From assembly GCF_019737615.1 (NCBI RefSeq), contig NZ_JAHKKS010000003.1, positions 410,001 through 474,000 on the forward strand: DNA of 64,000 bases. Direction: 5' to 3'. The DNA is from Sphingobium xanthum. GTDB taxonomy: Bacteria; Pseudomonadota; Alphaproteobacteria; Sphingomonadales; Sphingomonadaceae. The translations under genes and the position numbers were made by a program. The notes beneath the pieces are model-generated. The model was given only the letters and a program-made list of their open reading frames with translations. It did not search any database and was not told the origin of the DNA. The first letter of the stretch is position 1; every line of letters begins with the position of its first letter. Shown one piece after another: positions 26,681-36,228 of the stretch.

Positions 26681-26862
26681 CCCTCTCCCCTTGCGGGAGA
26701 GGGCTGCGCAGACTTGGCAGCGTGCTGCCTAGTCGGAGCTGGGTGAGGGGTAAGCGATCCGCAGGATCGCGCGGATCTCTGATCCGCACCCCCCTCATCC
26801 AACTGCGCCTAGGCGCCTACCGGCGCCAAGGCTGCGTATCCTTCTCCCACAGGGGGAGAAGG
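26681..26862. repeat. Composite palindromic element, 182 bp
   Basis: Hairpins at both ends: CCCTCTCCC/GGGAGAGGG (26681-26689, 26695-26703) and CCTTCTCCC/GGGAGAAGG (26840-26848, 26854-26862). A central GGTGAGGGG (26742-26750) pairs with CCCCTCATCC (26791-26800), with a GCGGATC-type core between. The build, terminal hairpins plus inverted GTGAGGGG blocks, is that of a dispersed noncoding element. It occupies most of the 432 bp between the DUF6152 and TonB-like genes, where no other gene is seen. Confidence 0.8.
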
Positions 26863-27025
26863 TCGGGAAAGTCGTCGCAAACAGCCATCCCGAATTTATC
26901 GATCCGTCCCCGCTCATCCAGCGTTAAGGGGGATGCGCTCAGGTCGCTGACGCGATAATCCGCGAGGCGTGCTGGCAGGTGCATTTCCCTTTTCCGTTTT
27001 CCGCGCGTCCGATGGACCAGCGCCG

Positions 27026-27775
27026 ATGACGGGGCGTGCCCGCTACGGCGCGGACCGGCGGGTCAAGATCGGGCCTCTGGCGCTGACGATCGCGCTGCAT
27101 GTGCTCGTCGTCGCGCTGTTCGTGTTCTATAGGTCATCGCCGATCCCGCGTCAGGCCGAGCGAGCGCTCAGCACCTTCTTCGTGCCGGACAAACAGGCCG
27201 AGGATGCCGAGGCCGCCAAGGCGCAGACCAAGGAGCAGCCCAGGGAGAAGGACAGCGAAACGCCGCAGGAGCGCGAGACTCCCGTCGAGCAGCCACCGGC
27301 GGTCGCGCCACCCGAGCCGCCGGTGGTCACCGCCCCCAATTACCTCACGATGACCCGGGCGGAGTTCGCCGCCTCGAACATCGCCAACATGCAATCCTAC
27401 AGCAAGAGCAGGGCCAATGAGGGCAACGGCGCGAACAGCAGCACCGCCCAAGGCCCCGGCGAAGGGCCGGGTGGCGCACAGCTTTACGATCCCGACTGGT
27501 TCCGCCGTCCGACCAGCACGGAGCTGGGCGGCTATCTCAATGCCGGCATGCCACGCGAAGGCTGGGGCTTGATCGCCTGCCAGACCATCGCGCGCAACCG
27601 CGTCGATAATTGCCGCACGCTCGGCGAATATCCGGCCGGCTCGGGCTTCGGCCGAGCCGTGCGCGAAGCTGCGTGGCAATTTCAGGTGCTGCCGCCCCGC
27701 GTCAACGGGCGTCCCGTCATCGGCGCGTGGGTGCGCATCCGCATCACATACGGCACGGTTAACGAAGCAAGCTGA
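27026..27775 (+). CDS. TonB-like periplasm-spanning protein
   Basis: A 249-residue protein with a single N-terminal transmembrane segment near residues 17-37 (IGPLALTIALHVLVVALFVF), an acidic/proline-rich stretch (EQPPAVAPPEPPVVTAP), a linker, and a C-terminal domain with GWGLIACQTIARNRVDNCRT and a TonB-like end (WQFQVLPPRVNGRP, WVRIRITYG). It differs from standard TonB in having two Cys in that domain. The frame continues to a GTG at 26969, but the ATG at 27026 gives a normal N-terminus. No exbB/exbD adjacent. Confidence 0.75.
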   Translation: MTGRARYGADRRVKIGPLALTIALHVLVVALFVFYRSSPIPRQAERALSTFFVPDKQAEDAEAAKAQTKEQPREKDSETPQERETPVEQPPAVAPPEPPVVTAPNYLTMTRAEFAASNIANMQSYSKSRANEGNGANSSTAQGPGEGPGGAQLYDPDWFRRPTSTELGGYLNAGMPREGWGLIACQTIARNRVDNCRTLGEYPAGSGFGRAVREAAWQFQVLPPRVNGRPVIGAWVRIRITYGTVNEAS

Positions 27776-27779
27776 TGAG

Positions 27780-27810
27780 GGTTCGGCCCCGTTCATAAGG
27801 AGGCCGAACC
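27780..27810 (+). terminator. Hairpin after the TonB-like gene
   Basis: GGTTCGGCC (27780-27788) and GGCCGAACC (27802-27810) form a perfect 9-bp stem, starting 5 bases after the preceding stop codon. A run of six T occurs at 27827-27832, some distance from the stem, so termination may be inefficient or Rho-aided. Confidence 0.55.
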
Positions 27811-27855
27811 TCGGCTGGTTTAACGGTTTTTTAGGTGACTTCGTTCATTCCCTCG

Positions 27856-27883
27856 GGCAGTCATACCTCCCGGGGGAACTGCC
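27856..27883 (+). promoter_or_regulatory. Hairpin covering the ribosome site of the UGM-like gene
   Basis: GGCAGT (27856-27861) pairs with ACTGCC (27878-27883). Inside lie CCTCCC and the GGGGGA ribosome site, which can also pair with each other. The start codon is at 27887. If folded, the leader would hide the ribosome site, giving translational control; this is inference from pairing only. Confidence 0.4.
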
Positions 27884-27886
27884 TGA

Positions 27887-29413
27887 ATGTCGCGTCCTGA
27901 CCAGCCCGTCGATGTGGCCATCATCGGTGCGGGGCCAGCCGGCCTCACCGCTGCCTATCTGCTGACCAAGGCCGGTCACAGCGTCACCGTGATCGAGAAG
28001 GATCCGGTGCATGTCGGCGGCATCAGCCGAACCGTGGAGCACAAGGGCTTCCGCTTCGACATTGGCGGCCACCGCTTCTTCTCCAAGTCGAAGGAAGTGG
28101 TCGATCTCTGGAACGAGATCCTGCCGCACGATTTCATCGATCGGCCGCGGATGAGCCGCATCTATTATGAGGGCAAGTTCTACAGCTATCCGCTGCGCGC
28201 GTTCGAGGCGCTGCGCAATCTCGGCCTCTTCCGCTCGGCCATGTGCATGCTGAGCTATGCGCAGGCCAAGCTGTTCCCGATCAAGGAGGTGAAGAGCTTC
28301 GAGGACTGGGTGGTCAACCAGTTCGGCCGCAAGCTCTATTCGATCTTCTTCAAGACCTATACCGAGAAGGTGTGGGGCATGCCCTGCGACACAATGTCGG
28401 CGGATTGGGCGGCGCAGCGCATCAAGGGGCTGAGCCTCGGCGCCGCCGTGCTCGACGGCCTCAAGCGCAGCCTCGGCCTCAACAAGAAGCCCAATGACGG
28501 CATGGGCACCAAGACCCTGCTGGAGCATTTCCGCTATCCGCGCCTCGGCCCGGGCATGATGTGGGACGCCGCGCGCGACCAGGTCGTCGCCGGCGGCAAT
28601 CAGGTGCTGATGGGCCATGGCCTCAAGCGCCTCAGCCTCGACCAGGTGACCGATCGCTGGACGCTGGAAGCGACCGATGAAGCGGGCGAGACTCTTTCGA
28701 TCAGCGCCGCGCACGTCATCAGTTCCGCGCCGATGCGCGAGCTTGCCGGCCGCCTGCATCCCGCGCCGGCCACGCTCGGCAATGCGCTGTCGCTCAATTA
28801 TCGCGATTTCCTCACGGTGGCGCTGATGATTCGCTCGGAAGATCTCTTTCCGGACAACTGGATCTACATTCACGATCCGCGCGTGCAGGTCGGCCGTGTG
28901 CAGAATTTCCGCAGCTGGTCGCCTGAAATGGTGCCTGATCCCGACATCGCCTGCGTCGGCCTCGAATATTTCTGCTTCGAGGGCGATGGCCTCTGGGCAT
29001 CGAGCGACGAGGATCTGATCAAGCTCGCCACCAGCGAGATGGAGCTGATGGGCCTGGTCAAGGGCGAGCAGGTCGTCGGCGGCGCCGTCGTCCGGCAGGA
29101 AAAGGCCTATCCGGTCTATGACGAGACCTATGCGCAGAATGTCGCCGTCATGCGCGCCGAGCTCGAAGAGAAATATCCGACGCTGCATCTGGTCGGCCGC
29201 AACGGCATGCACCGTTACAATAATCAGGACCATGCGATGATGACGGCGATGCTGACCGTCCGCAACATCGTCTCGGGCACGCGCGTCTACGACATCTGGG
29301 GCGTCAACGAGGACGCCGAATATCACGAGGCCGGCCATGACGGCGCCCTGACAGAGGGCGAACGCGCGGCACTTGAGAGCGAGCGCGCCGTTCCCATGGC
29401 CGTGCGCGCATGA
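27887..29413 (+). CDS. FAD/NAD(P)-binding protein, UDP-galactopyranose mutase/amine oxidase-like
   Basis: A 508-residue flavoprotein with an N-terminal Rossmann motif ([17 protein letters not shown] at about 10-26), the GG-type FAD motif and GGHRFFSKS, as in UDP-galactopyranose mutase-like and protoporphyrinogen oxidase-like proteins. The C-terminal [20 protein letters not shown] matches the FAD-closing part of this group. It lacks full identity to true Glf, so its sugar or isoprenoid substrate is unknown. Its ATGA overlap with a GtrA gene and the following GT-C gene points to glycan or polyprenyl-sugar work. Confidence 0.88.
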   Translation: MSRPDQPVDVAIIGAGPAGLTAAYLLTKAGHSVTVIEKDPVHVGGISRTVEHKGFRFDIGGHRFFSKSKEVVDLWNEILPHDFIDRPRMSRIYYEGKFYSYPLRAFEALRNLGLFRSAMCMLSYAQAKLFPIKEVKSFEDWVVNQFGRKLYSIFFKTYTEKVWGMPCDTMSADWAAQRIKGLSLGAAVLDGLKRSLGLNKKPNDGMGTKTLLEHFRYPRLGPGMMWDAARDQVVAGGNQVLMGHGLKRLSLDQVTDRWTLEATDEAGETLSISAAHVISSAPMRELAGRLHPAPATLGNALSLNYRDFLTVALMIRSEDLFPDNWIYIHDPRVQVGRVQNFRSWSPEMVPDPDIACVGLEYFCFEGDGLWASSDEDLIKLATSEMELMGLVKGEQVVGGAVVRQEKAYPVYDETYAQNVAVMRAELEEKYPTLHLVGRNGMHRYNNQDHAMMTAMLTVRNIVSGTRVYDIWGVNEDAEYHEAGHDGALTEGERAALESERAVPMAVRA

Positions 29414-29832
29414 TTGCATCGCTCTGGTCCGCGGGCATGGAGCTGCTCCGGCAGCGCTACGTCCGCTATGGCATTGCCAGCGCCGTCGCGCTCGGCAGCG
29501 ATATGGGCCTGTTCCTGCTGTTCATGAGCGCCGGGCTCGATCCCGCGCCCGCCTCCGCACTCGGCTACAGCGTCGGCATCCTGGTCCACTGGCTCATTTC
29601 GTCACGCCTCGTCTTTGCGGAAGGCGCCGCGCCCAAGGGGCCGGAGCGGACTCGCCAGAAGGCGCTCTTCGTGGGCTCGGCCATCATCGGGCTCGCCATC
29701 ACCACCGGCATCGTCGCGCTCGGCAGCTTCCTTGGCCTCGTGCCGGTCGCCTCCAAGCTGATTGCCATCGCGGTGAGCTTCCAGACGACCTATATCCTGC
29801 GCAAGACGATCGTATTCGCGACATCGCCATGA
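29410..29832 (+). CDS. GtrA-family membrane protein
   Basis: A 140-residue protein with four predicted transmembrane helices and the GtrA pattern ([50 protein letters not shown]). GtrA proteins are thought to flip polyprenyl-phosphate-linked sugars across the inner membrane. Start and stop codons overlap those of both neighbours by four bases (ATGA), so the three genes form a tightly coupled unit. Confidence 0.9.
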   Translation: MIASLWSAGMELLRQRYVRYGIASAVALGSDMGLFLLFMSAGLDPAPASALGYSVGILVHWLISSRLVFAEGAAPKGPERTRQKALFVGSAIIGLAITTGIVALGSFLGLVPVASKLIAIAVSFQTTYILRKTIVFATSP

Positions 29833-31622
29833 CGGCGGGACCGAATATCTCGAAGCGCGCGAGCCGGTTGATCCTGCTCGGCCTGTGGCTCGCCACCTGC
29901 GCGGCGCTGATCGCCACGACCTGGCACTTCATCGTTCCGCTCAATTTCCGCGATCCGGACGATGCCCTGCGCCTTGTCCAGGTGCGTGATCTTCTCGCCG
30001 GCCAGAGCTGGTTCGATCTCACCCAGCATCGCATCTATCCGCCGGAAGGTGTGCCGATGCATTGGTCGCGCCTCGTCGATGCGCCAGTCGCTCTGCTGCT
30101 GTGGCTGCTCAATCCGCTGCTTGGCCAGGCCCTGGCCGAGCGGATCGTGCTCGTCGCCGTACCACTCGGCGCACTCCTCATCCTCGCTCTCCTCCTCTAC
30201 AGGATCAACCGCACGCTCGCCTTGTCCCGCGCGGCGTCCCTGCTCGCGGTTGCCATGCTGTTCAGCACGCTCTCGATCCTGATTCAGTTCGCGCCGCTGC
30301 GCATCGATCATCACGCGATGCAGATGATTGCCGGAGCGGCGGCGATGCTGGCCGTGGTGAGCGCGCCGCGCAGCGACGGCCGGCGGGGGCTCATCGCCGG
30401 CGTGGCGATGGCCTGCTGGCTTCAAATCTCGTTCGAGGGCCTGCCCTATGCCGTAGCCATCGGCGGCATCCTCGCCGCGAGCTATGTCTACCGGGCGGAG
30501 CGCTGGGCGGATTTCCAGGATTATATGCTCGCCCTGCCGCTGGTCTCGGCGGCGCTGCTCGTCGGCACGCGCTATCCCGCCGACGCGATGATTCCCTGGT
30601 GCGATTCCTTCTCGCCGGCCTATCTCAGCCCTCTCGGCGTCGTGTCGCTCCTCCTGCTGGTCGGCCAGAAGCTCTGCCCCGGAAAGACGCCGCTGCTTCG
30701 CGCCATCCCCTTGGCGATTGCCGGCGGCGCGGGCGCGGCCCTGTTCATTGCCCTGTCGCGCGAGTGCCTCGCCGGCCCGTTCGAGACTCTGGACCCGATC
30801 GTCTATCAGCTCTGGTATCTGGCCGTGCGCGAAGGCCTGCCCCTCACCGCGCAGAAACTGGACTTGCAGGCTATCATCATCGCGCCAGCCATACTCGGCT
30901 TCGTCGGCACCGCGATGGCCATTCGTCGCGCCGACGAACCGCGCGTCCGGGAGGCCTGGATCGTGCTCTTCGCCATGCAGGTCATGGCGTTTCTCGTGGC
31001 GCTGTCGGTGATGCGCGCAATGGGGTTCGCGCACCTCATGTCCCTGCCCGGCAACACGATGCTCGTCGTCATGCTGGTCGCTGCCGCGCAACGGATGAAA
31101 GTGGCGACGGCGCGCGTGCTCGGCACGTCCGCCTGCTTGCTGGCGACCCCGATCGGCGCCTCGTGGATCACCGCCGGCCTGATCGACGAGGAGCCGGCCA
31201 ACGCCGCCGGATCGGCCGTGCCCGACCGCTATCGCTGCACCACGGCCGGGACATTGCGCGGACTGGATGCCCTGCCGTCAACACTCATCTACACCCCCCT
31301 CGACATAGGCGCCCACCTCCTCGTCTACACACAACACAGCGTCGTCGCGACGGGGCATCACCGCAACGCCGGCGGCATGAAGACCGTCCTGACCGGCTTG
31401 ACGGCGCCGACGGCCGAGGCCCGCGCCATCGTGACCGGATCGGGCGCGCGCTATCTCGCATTCTGTCGGGGCGAGAACGAGATCGCACGCTATACGCGCC
31501 TCTATCCGCGTAGCCTCATGGCCGATCTGGCGGCGGGGCGCACGCCTGTCTGGCTGGAGCCGGTGGCGATGCGTCCCGGCGAATCCATCCGGGTTTACCG
31601 GATCGTGCGCCCGGCCGACTGA
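29829..31622 (+). CDS. GT-C fold membrane glycosyltransferase-like protein
   Basis: A 597-residue protein with about ten or more transmembrane helices. An acidic loop after the first helix (NFRDPDDALRLVQVRDLLAG) and a later MHWSRLVDAP resemble the catalytic loop of GT-C enzymes such as STT3/PMT types, which use polyprenyl-phosphate sugar donors. The last 150 residues are soluble, probably periplasmic, with one Cys pair. The start at 29829 overlaps the GtrA stop. Together with GtrA this looks like a sugar-transfer unit, but a GtrB-type polyprenyl glycosyltransferase is absent here. Confidence 0.75.
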   Translation: MTAGPNISKRASRLILLGLWLATCAALIATTWHFIVPLNFRDPDDALRLVQVRDLLAGQSWFDLTQHRIYPPEGVPMHWSRLVDAPVALLLWLLNPLLGQALAERIVLVAVPLGALLILALLLYRINRTLALSRAASLLAVAMLFSTLSILIQFAPLRIDHHAMQMIAGAAAMLAVVSAPRSDGRRGLIAGVAMACWLQISFEGLPYAVAIGGILAASYVYRAERWADFQDYMLALPLVSAALLVGTRYPADAMIPWCDSFSPAYLSPLGVVSLLLLVGQKLCPGKTPLLRAIPLAIAGGAGAALFIALSRECLAGPFETLDPIVYQLWYLAVREGLPLTAQKLDLQAIIIAPAILGFVGTAMAIRRADEPRVREAWIVLFAMQVMAFLVALSVMRAMGFAHLMSLPGNTMLVVMLVAAAQRMKVATARVLGTSACLLATPIGASWITAGLIDEEPANAAGSAVPDRYRCTTAGTLRGLDALPSTLIYTPLDIGAHLLVYTQHSVVATGHHRNAGGMKTVLTGLTAPTAEARAIVTGSGARYLAFCRGENEIARYTRLYPRSLMADLAAGRTPVWLEPVAMRPGESIRVYRIVRPAD

Positions 31623-32117
31623 TCAGGCCGCCACGAACTTCATCGCCACGCCGTTCATGCAGTAGCGCAGGCCCGTCGGCATCGGCCCGTCATTGAAGAC
31701 ATGGCCGAGATGCCCGCCGCAACGCGCGCAATGCACTTCCGTCCGTGCGACGCCGATATCGCGATCGATGCTCGTGCCGATCGCCTTGGGCAGCGGCCGC
31801 CAGAAGCTCGGCCAGCCCGTGTGGCTCTCATATTTCGTCCGCGAATCGAACAACTTCTGGTCGCAGCCGGCGCAGATGAACGTGCCCCGCCGCTTTTCCT
31901 TGTTAAGCGGTGAGGTGAACGCACGCTCGGTCGCCGCTTGGCGCAAAACCGCATAAGCCTGCGGACTGAGACGCTTGCGCCACTCCGCATCGGCCAGTTG
32001 AAAAGGCGCTTTCGGGCGCGGCCCGCCTTCGCCGGCTTCCGCGGCACCGATCCACAGGGCAATCGCCGCCGCGGCACCGCCGCCAAGCAGGCTTCTGCGG
32101 TCGAACATCGTCGTCAT
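31623..32117 (-). CDS. msrB: Periplasmic peptide methionine-(R)-S-oxide reductase
   Basis: Repairs oxidised methionine in exported proteins. The 164-residue product starts with a Tat-type signal ([18 protein letters not shown]). The MsrB domain has the zinc pairs CAGC and CARC, the [10 protein letters not shown] substrate loop and the catalytic Cys153 in [16 protein letters not shown] ribosome site supports the ATG at 32117. Its stop codon abuts that of the convergent GT-C gene without any spacer. Confidence 0.94.
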   Translation of the reverse strand: MTTMFDRRSLLGGGAAAAIALWIGAAEAGEGGPRPKAPFQLADAEWRKRLSPQAYAVLRQAATERAFTSPLNKEKRRGTFICAGCDQKLFDSRTKYESHTGWPSFWRPLPKAIGTSIDRDIGVARTEVHCARCGGHLGHVFNDGPMPTGLRYCMNGVAMKFVAA

Positions 32118-32205
32118 AGGTCTCTCCTCTGCCCGAACCGCCTCTGATGTGGGTGCGAAAAACGGGTTCGCAAGATTTGTACCCTTCAGATACGCACGCG
32201 GGGCA

Positions 32206-33303
32206 ATGACGGATGCGGTATCATCACCCACACTGGAAGAGCGGATCAAGGCGGAGGCCCGGGCGCTCGGTTTCACCTCCTGTGCGATCACGCGCGCCGA
32301 TGCGATCCCGCAGGCCGCCGAGCGGCTGAATGCGTGGCTCGCCGAGGGGCGCCATGGCGAGATGGGGTGGATGGAAAGCCGCGCCGATCAGCGGGGCAAC
32401 CCGCAAGCACTCTGGTCCGAGGTCCGATCGGTCATCATGCTCGGCATGAGCTATGCGCCGCTGATCGATCCGCTGGCGCATGCTGACCATCCGCAGATCG
32501 GCCGCATTTCGGTCTATGCGCAGGGGCAGGACTATCATGACGTCGTCAAGCGCGCGCTGAAGGCGCTCGGCCGGTGGCTGGCGGAGCAGGAAGGCGAGCA
32601 GCTCAAGGTCTTCGTCGATACGGCGCCGGTGATGGAAAAGCCGCTGGCGGCGGCGGCCGGCCTCGGCTGGCAGGGCAAGCATACCAACCTCGTCAGCCGC
32701 AGCGAAGGCAGCTGGCTGTTCCTCGGAGCTATCTACACGACCGCTGTACTCGCGCCTGATGCCCCAAGCGGCGACCGATGCGGCTCTTGCAACGTCTGCC
32801 AGGCCGCCTGCCCGACCAACGCTTTCCCCGCGCCCTATCAGCTCGATGCGCGGCGCTGCATTTCCTATCTCACCATCGAGCATAAGGGCCCGATCCCCGA
32901 GGCGCTGCGCCCCGGCATCGGCAACCGCATCTATGGCTGCGACGATTGCCTCGCCGTCTGCCCGTGGAACAAGTTCGCGCAAGTTGCGCGAGCCAACCGG
33001 GCCTTTCTGCCGCGCGCGGAACTGGTCGCGCCGGCGCTGGCCGATCTGCTCGCGCTCGACGATGCGGGGTTTCGCGAGGTCTTCGCCGGATCGCCGATCA
33101 AGCGCATCGGCCGCAATCGTATGGTGCGCAACGCGGCCATCGCCGCCGGAAATAGCGGCGATACCGCGTTCATTCCGGTACTGGCGCGTTTGAGGAATGA
33201 CGACGATCCGATTGTCGCCGAGGCGGCCAGCTGGGCGCTCGCGCAACTGGGCGCAAACGACGGCCGGGCGCCTGTCAGGCCTGTCGCACCCCAAGGATCT
33301 TGA
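32206..33303 (+). CDS. queG: Epoxyqueuosine reductase
   Basis: Cobalamin- and Fe-S-dependent last step of queuosine tRNA modification. The 365-residue protein has DUF1730-type N-terminal sequence, two [4Fe-4S] clusters ([12 protein letters not shown] and [10 protein letters not shown]) and a C-terminal HEAT-like repeat ([20 protein letters not shown]). The frame opens 19 codons earlier, but the ATG at 32206 is the natural start. It overlaps the convergent rnk by 29 bp. queF lies 14 kb away; the other que genes are not in the window. Confidence 0.95.
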   Translation: MTDAVSSPTLEERIKAEARALGFTSCAITRADAIPQAAERLNAWLAEGRHGEMGWMESRADQRGNPQALWSEVRSVIMLGMSYAPLIDPLAHADHPQIGRISVYAQGQDYHDVVKRALKALGRWLAEQEGEQLKVFVDTAPVMEKPLAAAAGLGWQGKHTNLVSRSEGSWLFLGAIYTTAVLAPDAPSGDRCGSCNVCQAACPTNAFPAPYQLDARRCISYLTIEHKGPIPEALRPGIGNRIYGCDDCLAVCPWNKFAQVARANRAFLPRAELVAPALADLLALDDAGFREVFAGSPIKRIGRNRMVRNAAIAAGNSGDTAFIPVLARLRNDDDPIVAEAASWALAQLGANDGRAPVRPVAPQGS

Positions 33304-33676
33304 GCCGCCGCTCCTTGCCCGAACGATCGGGCCAGGCAATCGACTGCCCCTCCCGCAGCCCGATCAGCGACGCGCCGACCGGCGTGAGGATCGAGATACG
33401 CCCCGCTGCGATGTCGGCATCCTGCGGATAGACGAGCTGAACGACCCGGTCGGTCCCCGTCGCCTCGATCGTGAAGTCGACGGTCGACATCATCGTCACC
33501 ACATCCTCGGCGATGCGATCATGTGCATAGAGCCTTGCTCGCGTGATTTCGTCGAGCAGCAAGGCGCTGACATCCGGCAGCTTGTCCTCGACGCTGAGCG
33601 CCAGTGCGGCGAGCGCATCGGCTTCTGTATCGATCATGTGAATCGGTGGCCGTCGAGCGGCGATCATATCGGTCAT
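33275..33676 (-). CDS. rnk: Rnk-type nucleoside diphosphate kinase regulator, GreA/GreB C-terminal family
   Basis: A 133-residue protein with a short N-terminal helical part and a C-terminal FKBP-like GreA/B domain ([30 protein letters not shown]). Rnk proteins bind RNA polymerase and affect nucleoside diphosphate kinase levels. The 3' end overlaps queG on the opposite strand by 29 bp. Upstream (33677-33908) I see no gene, only a short CCCCG/CGGGG hairpin near 33750. Confidence 0.9.
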   Translation of the reverse strand: MTDMIAARRPPIHMIDTEADALAALALSVEDKLPDVSALLLDEITRARLYAHDRIAEDVVTMMSTVDFTIEATGTDRVVQLVYPQDADIAAGRISILTPVGASLIGLREGQSIAWPDRSGKERRLKILGVRQA

Positions 33677-33908
33677 TGTGCGGGCTTTCTCGCGAGAGAT
33701 GGGGTTGTCGCGGCGTGCGGCGGCGACAGTCAGCTAGCGAAGCGTGACCCCGGCGTTCGGGGCATAAAGCGCCGAACCCCGGGGCTAGATGCCCGCGAGA
33801 AGTTGACCCCCATGATATCTGAACCGGGAAGGACCGGAATGCTCGATCATGAACCCAGAGTCTCACCCCCGGGCGGGCAAGTCAACCAGGGCCTGTTATG
33901 CCCGCTTT

Positions 33909-34289
33909 TCATCGTTCCCGCAGCAGCTTGACGCAGGCATTCCAGTCCATGTCGGTGCCTGCGTTGTTACGCGCATCGACATGCGTCACGATCGGCTCAC
34001 GATTGGTAGCGGGCGGATAGAGATAGGTGTCGAGCACGCACTGGCCGTTGGCGAACTGAAGCTTGCGCGCGGCGGGATCGCGTATATCGAGGCGCGGCTC
34101 GCCGAACAGGCGGACAAGACCGCGCGCATCGGCGCCCATGACGCCGACCGGCTCGGGCCGACTCGCCGGCGTGAAACCCGCCGCCGGGGCCGGCGTCGTC
34201 GCGGGCGGCACGATGCTCGCGCCGCAACCGCCGAGCGACAGCAGCGCCAGCGACAGGATCGCGGCGGAAATGGGAGAACGGGCGGCCAT
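33909..34289 (-). CDS. Small lipoprotein of unknown function
   Basis: A 126-residue protein from the ATG at 34289 with a type II signal peptide and lipobox LSLGGC. The mature domain includes RLFGEPRLDIRDPAARKLQF and two Cys (GQCVLDTYL, WNACVKLLRER). The frame runs seven codons further upstream to an ATG at 34310, but that codon lies inside the terminal repeat of the adjacent MITE-like element, so 34289 is probably the original start. Confidence 0.8.
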   Translation of the reverse strand: MAARSPISAAILSLALLSLGGCGASIVPPATTPAPAAGFTPASRPEPVGVMGADARGLVRLFGEPRLDIRDPAARKLQFANGQCVLDTYLYPPATNREPIVTHVDARNNAGTDMDWNACVKLLRER

Positions 34290-34295
34290 GGCGTG

Positions 34296-34440
34296 AGGTT
34301 GTGTGGACATTCAGATCAGGGCGAACCGAAAATGGTGGTCTTGCGTGACCCGGAGCGCAGCGTACTCACAGTACGTGAGCACCGGAAGCGCGCGAAACCG
34401 CCATTTGCAGGCCGGCATGGGCTGAATGTCCATACAACCT
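34296..34440. mobile_element. MITE-like element with 19-bp terminal inverted repeats
   Basis: Ends at 34296-34314 (AGGTTGTGTGGACATTCAG) and 34422-34440 (CTGAATGTCCATACAACCT) are inverted copies at 18 of 19 positions. The interior is also largely self-complementary, with AAATGGTGGT / ACCGCCATTT and GTACTCAC / GTGAGCAC, so the whole 145 bp can fold into one long hairpin. It has no gene. It fits a nonautonomous transposon remnant; a target duplication is not obvious. Its left end holds an ATG that extends the lipoprotein frame and its right end supplies two bases of the EI24 stop codon. Confidence 0.75.
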
Positions 34441-35104
34441 AGCCCGTCTTGCGCCCGTGAAACATATGCGCGGCCATAGCCACGCTCCAGATCGGCGCAA
34501 ACAGATTAACGACGGGTGGCAGGAAAAGCAGCGCCGAAACGAGTCCGACCTGCCAGCGCTCGCTCGCGCGGAACGGCGGAAGATCGGGATGCCGCCCCTC
34601 GACCAGCTCCGCCATGTCCCGTCCGAGCAGATAGGCATTCACGACGAGGAACAGCAAAGGCGCGCCGATGCCGGTGACGACCAGCAGAAGATAGAGAGGC
34701 AAGGCTGCGATGTTCCAGCCGATCGCGCGCAGCACCGATCGGACCGCGACCCGCATGCCCTCGGTCACCGGCACGACGCGCGCCAGCGCATGCCGCTCGC
34801 CATAGCTTGCTTCCTCGACCGCCGCGACGATCCGGTCCGCATAGAGGCCGACAACGGCCACCGCGACGGTGCGGAACAGCACCCAGCTGCCGATGCCGAT
34901 GACCACCGCCGAGAGCAGCGCGCCGATCAGCCCGTCCGGTTGCCACTGCCCCATCCACGCGAAGGCCATATGCAGCCCCCACCACATGGCTGCGCCAAGC
35001 GCCGCGAGGACCAGCAACGTCAGCGCCAGCGTGCGCCAGAGGACTCCGCGCACGCTGGGCAAGGCGATCTGAGGCAACGCGCGCAGGAAAGCCGTGACGA
35101 TCAT
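34439..35104 (-). CDS. EI24/CysZ-like membrane protein
   Basis: A 221-residue protein with about four to five transmembrane helices in the pattern of EI24/CysZ proteins (VLWRTLALTLLVLAALG; NIAALPLYLLLVVTGIGAPL; VNAYLLGRDMAELV). CysZ imports sulfate in E. coli, but this alphaproteobacterial branch has no proven role. The ATG at 35104 is preferred over a frame open far upstream. The TAG stop uses bases of the neighbouring MITE-like element, so the last residues (GRKTG) may have been changed by its insertion. Confidence 0.82.
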   Translation of the reverse strand: MIVTAFLRALPQIALPSVRGVLWRTLALTLLVLAALGAAMWWGLHMAFAWMGQWQPDGLIGALLSAVVIGIGSWVLFRTVAVAVVGLYADRIVAAVEEASYGERHALARVVPVTEGMRVAVRSVLRAIGWNIAALPLYLLLVVTGIGAPLLFLVVNAYLLGRDMAELVEGRHPDLPPFRASERWQVGLVSALLFLPPVVNLFAPIWSVAMAAHMFHGRKTG

Positions 35105-35218
35105 CCGTCCCGTCTCGCGCACCGGCCGTTGAGGGTCAAGCCAGCCATGCCCAAGCTTGCCGCGCCCTGCCGCCGCCGATAGAACGGCGCCACTTCCCTG
35201 CCCCGAAAGGAAACCTGC

Positions 35219-36214
35219 TTGTCCGAGCCCATTCTCGACATCGTCGCCATCGGCAATGCCATTGTCGACGTCATCTCGCAGGAGGATGACGCCTTCATCG
35301 CCAGCCATGCGCTGACCAAGGGCGGGATGCAGCTGGTCGATACCGAGCAGGCCGAGCTGCTCTATTCGGCGATGAGCTCCGGCCTTGAGATCTCTGGCGG
35401 ATCGGCCGCCAACACGCTGGCCGGCATGGCCGCGCTCGGCTGTTCCTGCGCCTTCATCGGCCAGGTCCGCGACGACCAGCTTGGCGACATCTTCGCGCAT
35501 GACATTCGCGCGCTCGGCATAAGCTTCGAGACGGCTGTGGCCACTGACGGCCCGCCCACGGCGCGCTGCCTCATCATGGTGACGCCCGACGCGCAGCGCA
35601 CGATGAACACCTTCCTCGGCGCCTCGCAGTTTCTGCCGCCCTCGGCGCTCGATCTCGACATGATCCGCTCGGCGCGTATCCTCTATCTGGAAGGCTATCT
35701 GTGGGACCCCGAGCAGCCGCGCGCCGCGATGCGCAGCGCCATCGCCGCCGCGCGCGAGGCCGGCCGCGAGGTCGCCTTCACCCTCTCCGACGCCTTCGTG
35801 ATCGCCCGCCATGGCGATGATTTCCGCGCGCTGATCGAGGAAGGTCAGATCGATATCCTGTTCTCCAACGAGAGCGAGATCACGGCGCTCGCCGGGACGA
35901 ACGACGTCGAGAAGGCCATCGCGACCTTCGCGCCCAGGCTGCGCACGCTCGTCGTGACACGCAGCGAGAAGGGCGCCATCGCGATCCGGGACGGTGAGCG
36001 CCACACCGTCACCGCCGCACCGGTCGAGAAGGTGCTGGACACGACCGGGGCGGGCGACCTGTTCACCGCCGGCTTCCTGGCGGGCTATGTGCGCGGCAAG
36101 GCCCCGACGCAGTGCCTGGAAATGGGGGCGCTGTGCGCGGCCGAGGTCATCTCGCATTATGGCGCGCGGCCGGAGAAGGATTTAAAGGGGTTGTTGGGCG
36201 GACTGCTGGACTGA
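35219..36214 (+). CDS. PfkB-family sugar/nucleoside kinase, adenosine kinase-like
   Basis: A 331-residue ribokinase-fold kinase. Visible are the N-terminal IVAIGNAIVDVISQ, the lid-type GGSAANTLAGMAALG, and the catalytic anion-hole motif DTTGAGDLFTAGFLAG near 278. The group is usually annotated as adenosine kinase; sugar kinase activity cannot be excluded. The start is a TTG at 35219 behind a good GAAAGGA ribosome site. Alone between two minus-strand blocks, followed by a palindromic repeat. Confidence 0.9.
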   Translation: MSEPILDIVAIGNAIVDVISQEDDAFIASHALTKGGMQLVDTEQAELLYSAMSSGLEISGGSAANTLAGMAALGCSCAFIGQVRDDQLGDIFAHDIRALGISFETAVATDGPPTARCLIMVTPDAQRTMNTFLGASQFLPPSALDLDMIRSARILYLEGYLWDPEQPRAAMRSAIAAAREAGREVAFTLSDAFVIARHGDDFRALIEEGQIDILFSNESEITALAGTNDVEKAIATFAPRLRTLVVTRSEKGAIAIRDGERHTVTAAPVEKVLDTTGAGDLFTAGFLAGYVRGKAPTQCLEMGALCAAEVISHYGARPEKDLKGLLGGLLD

Positions 36215-36228
36215 ATCCGGCCTTCGTC

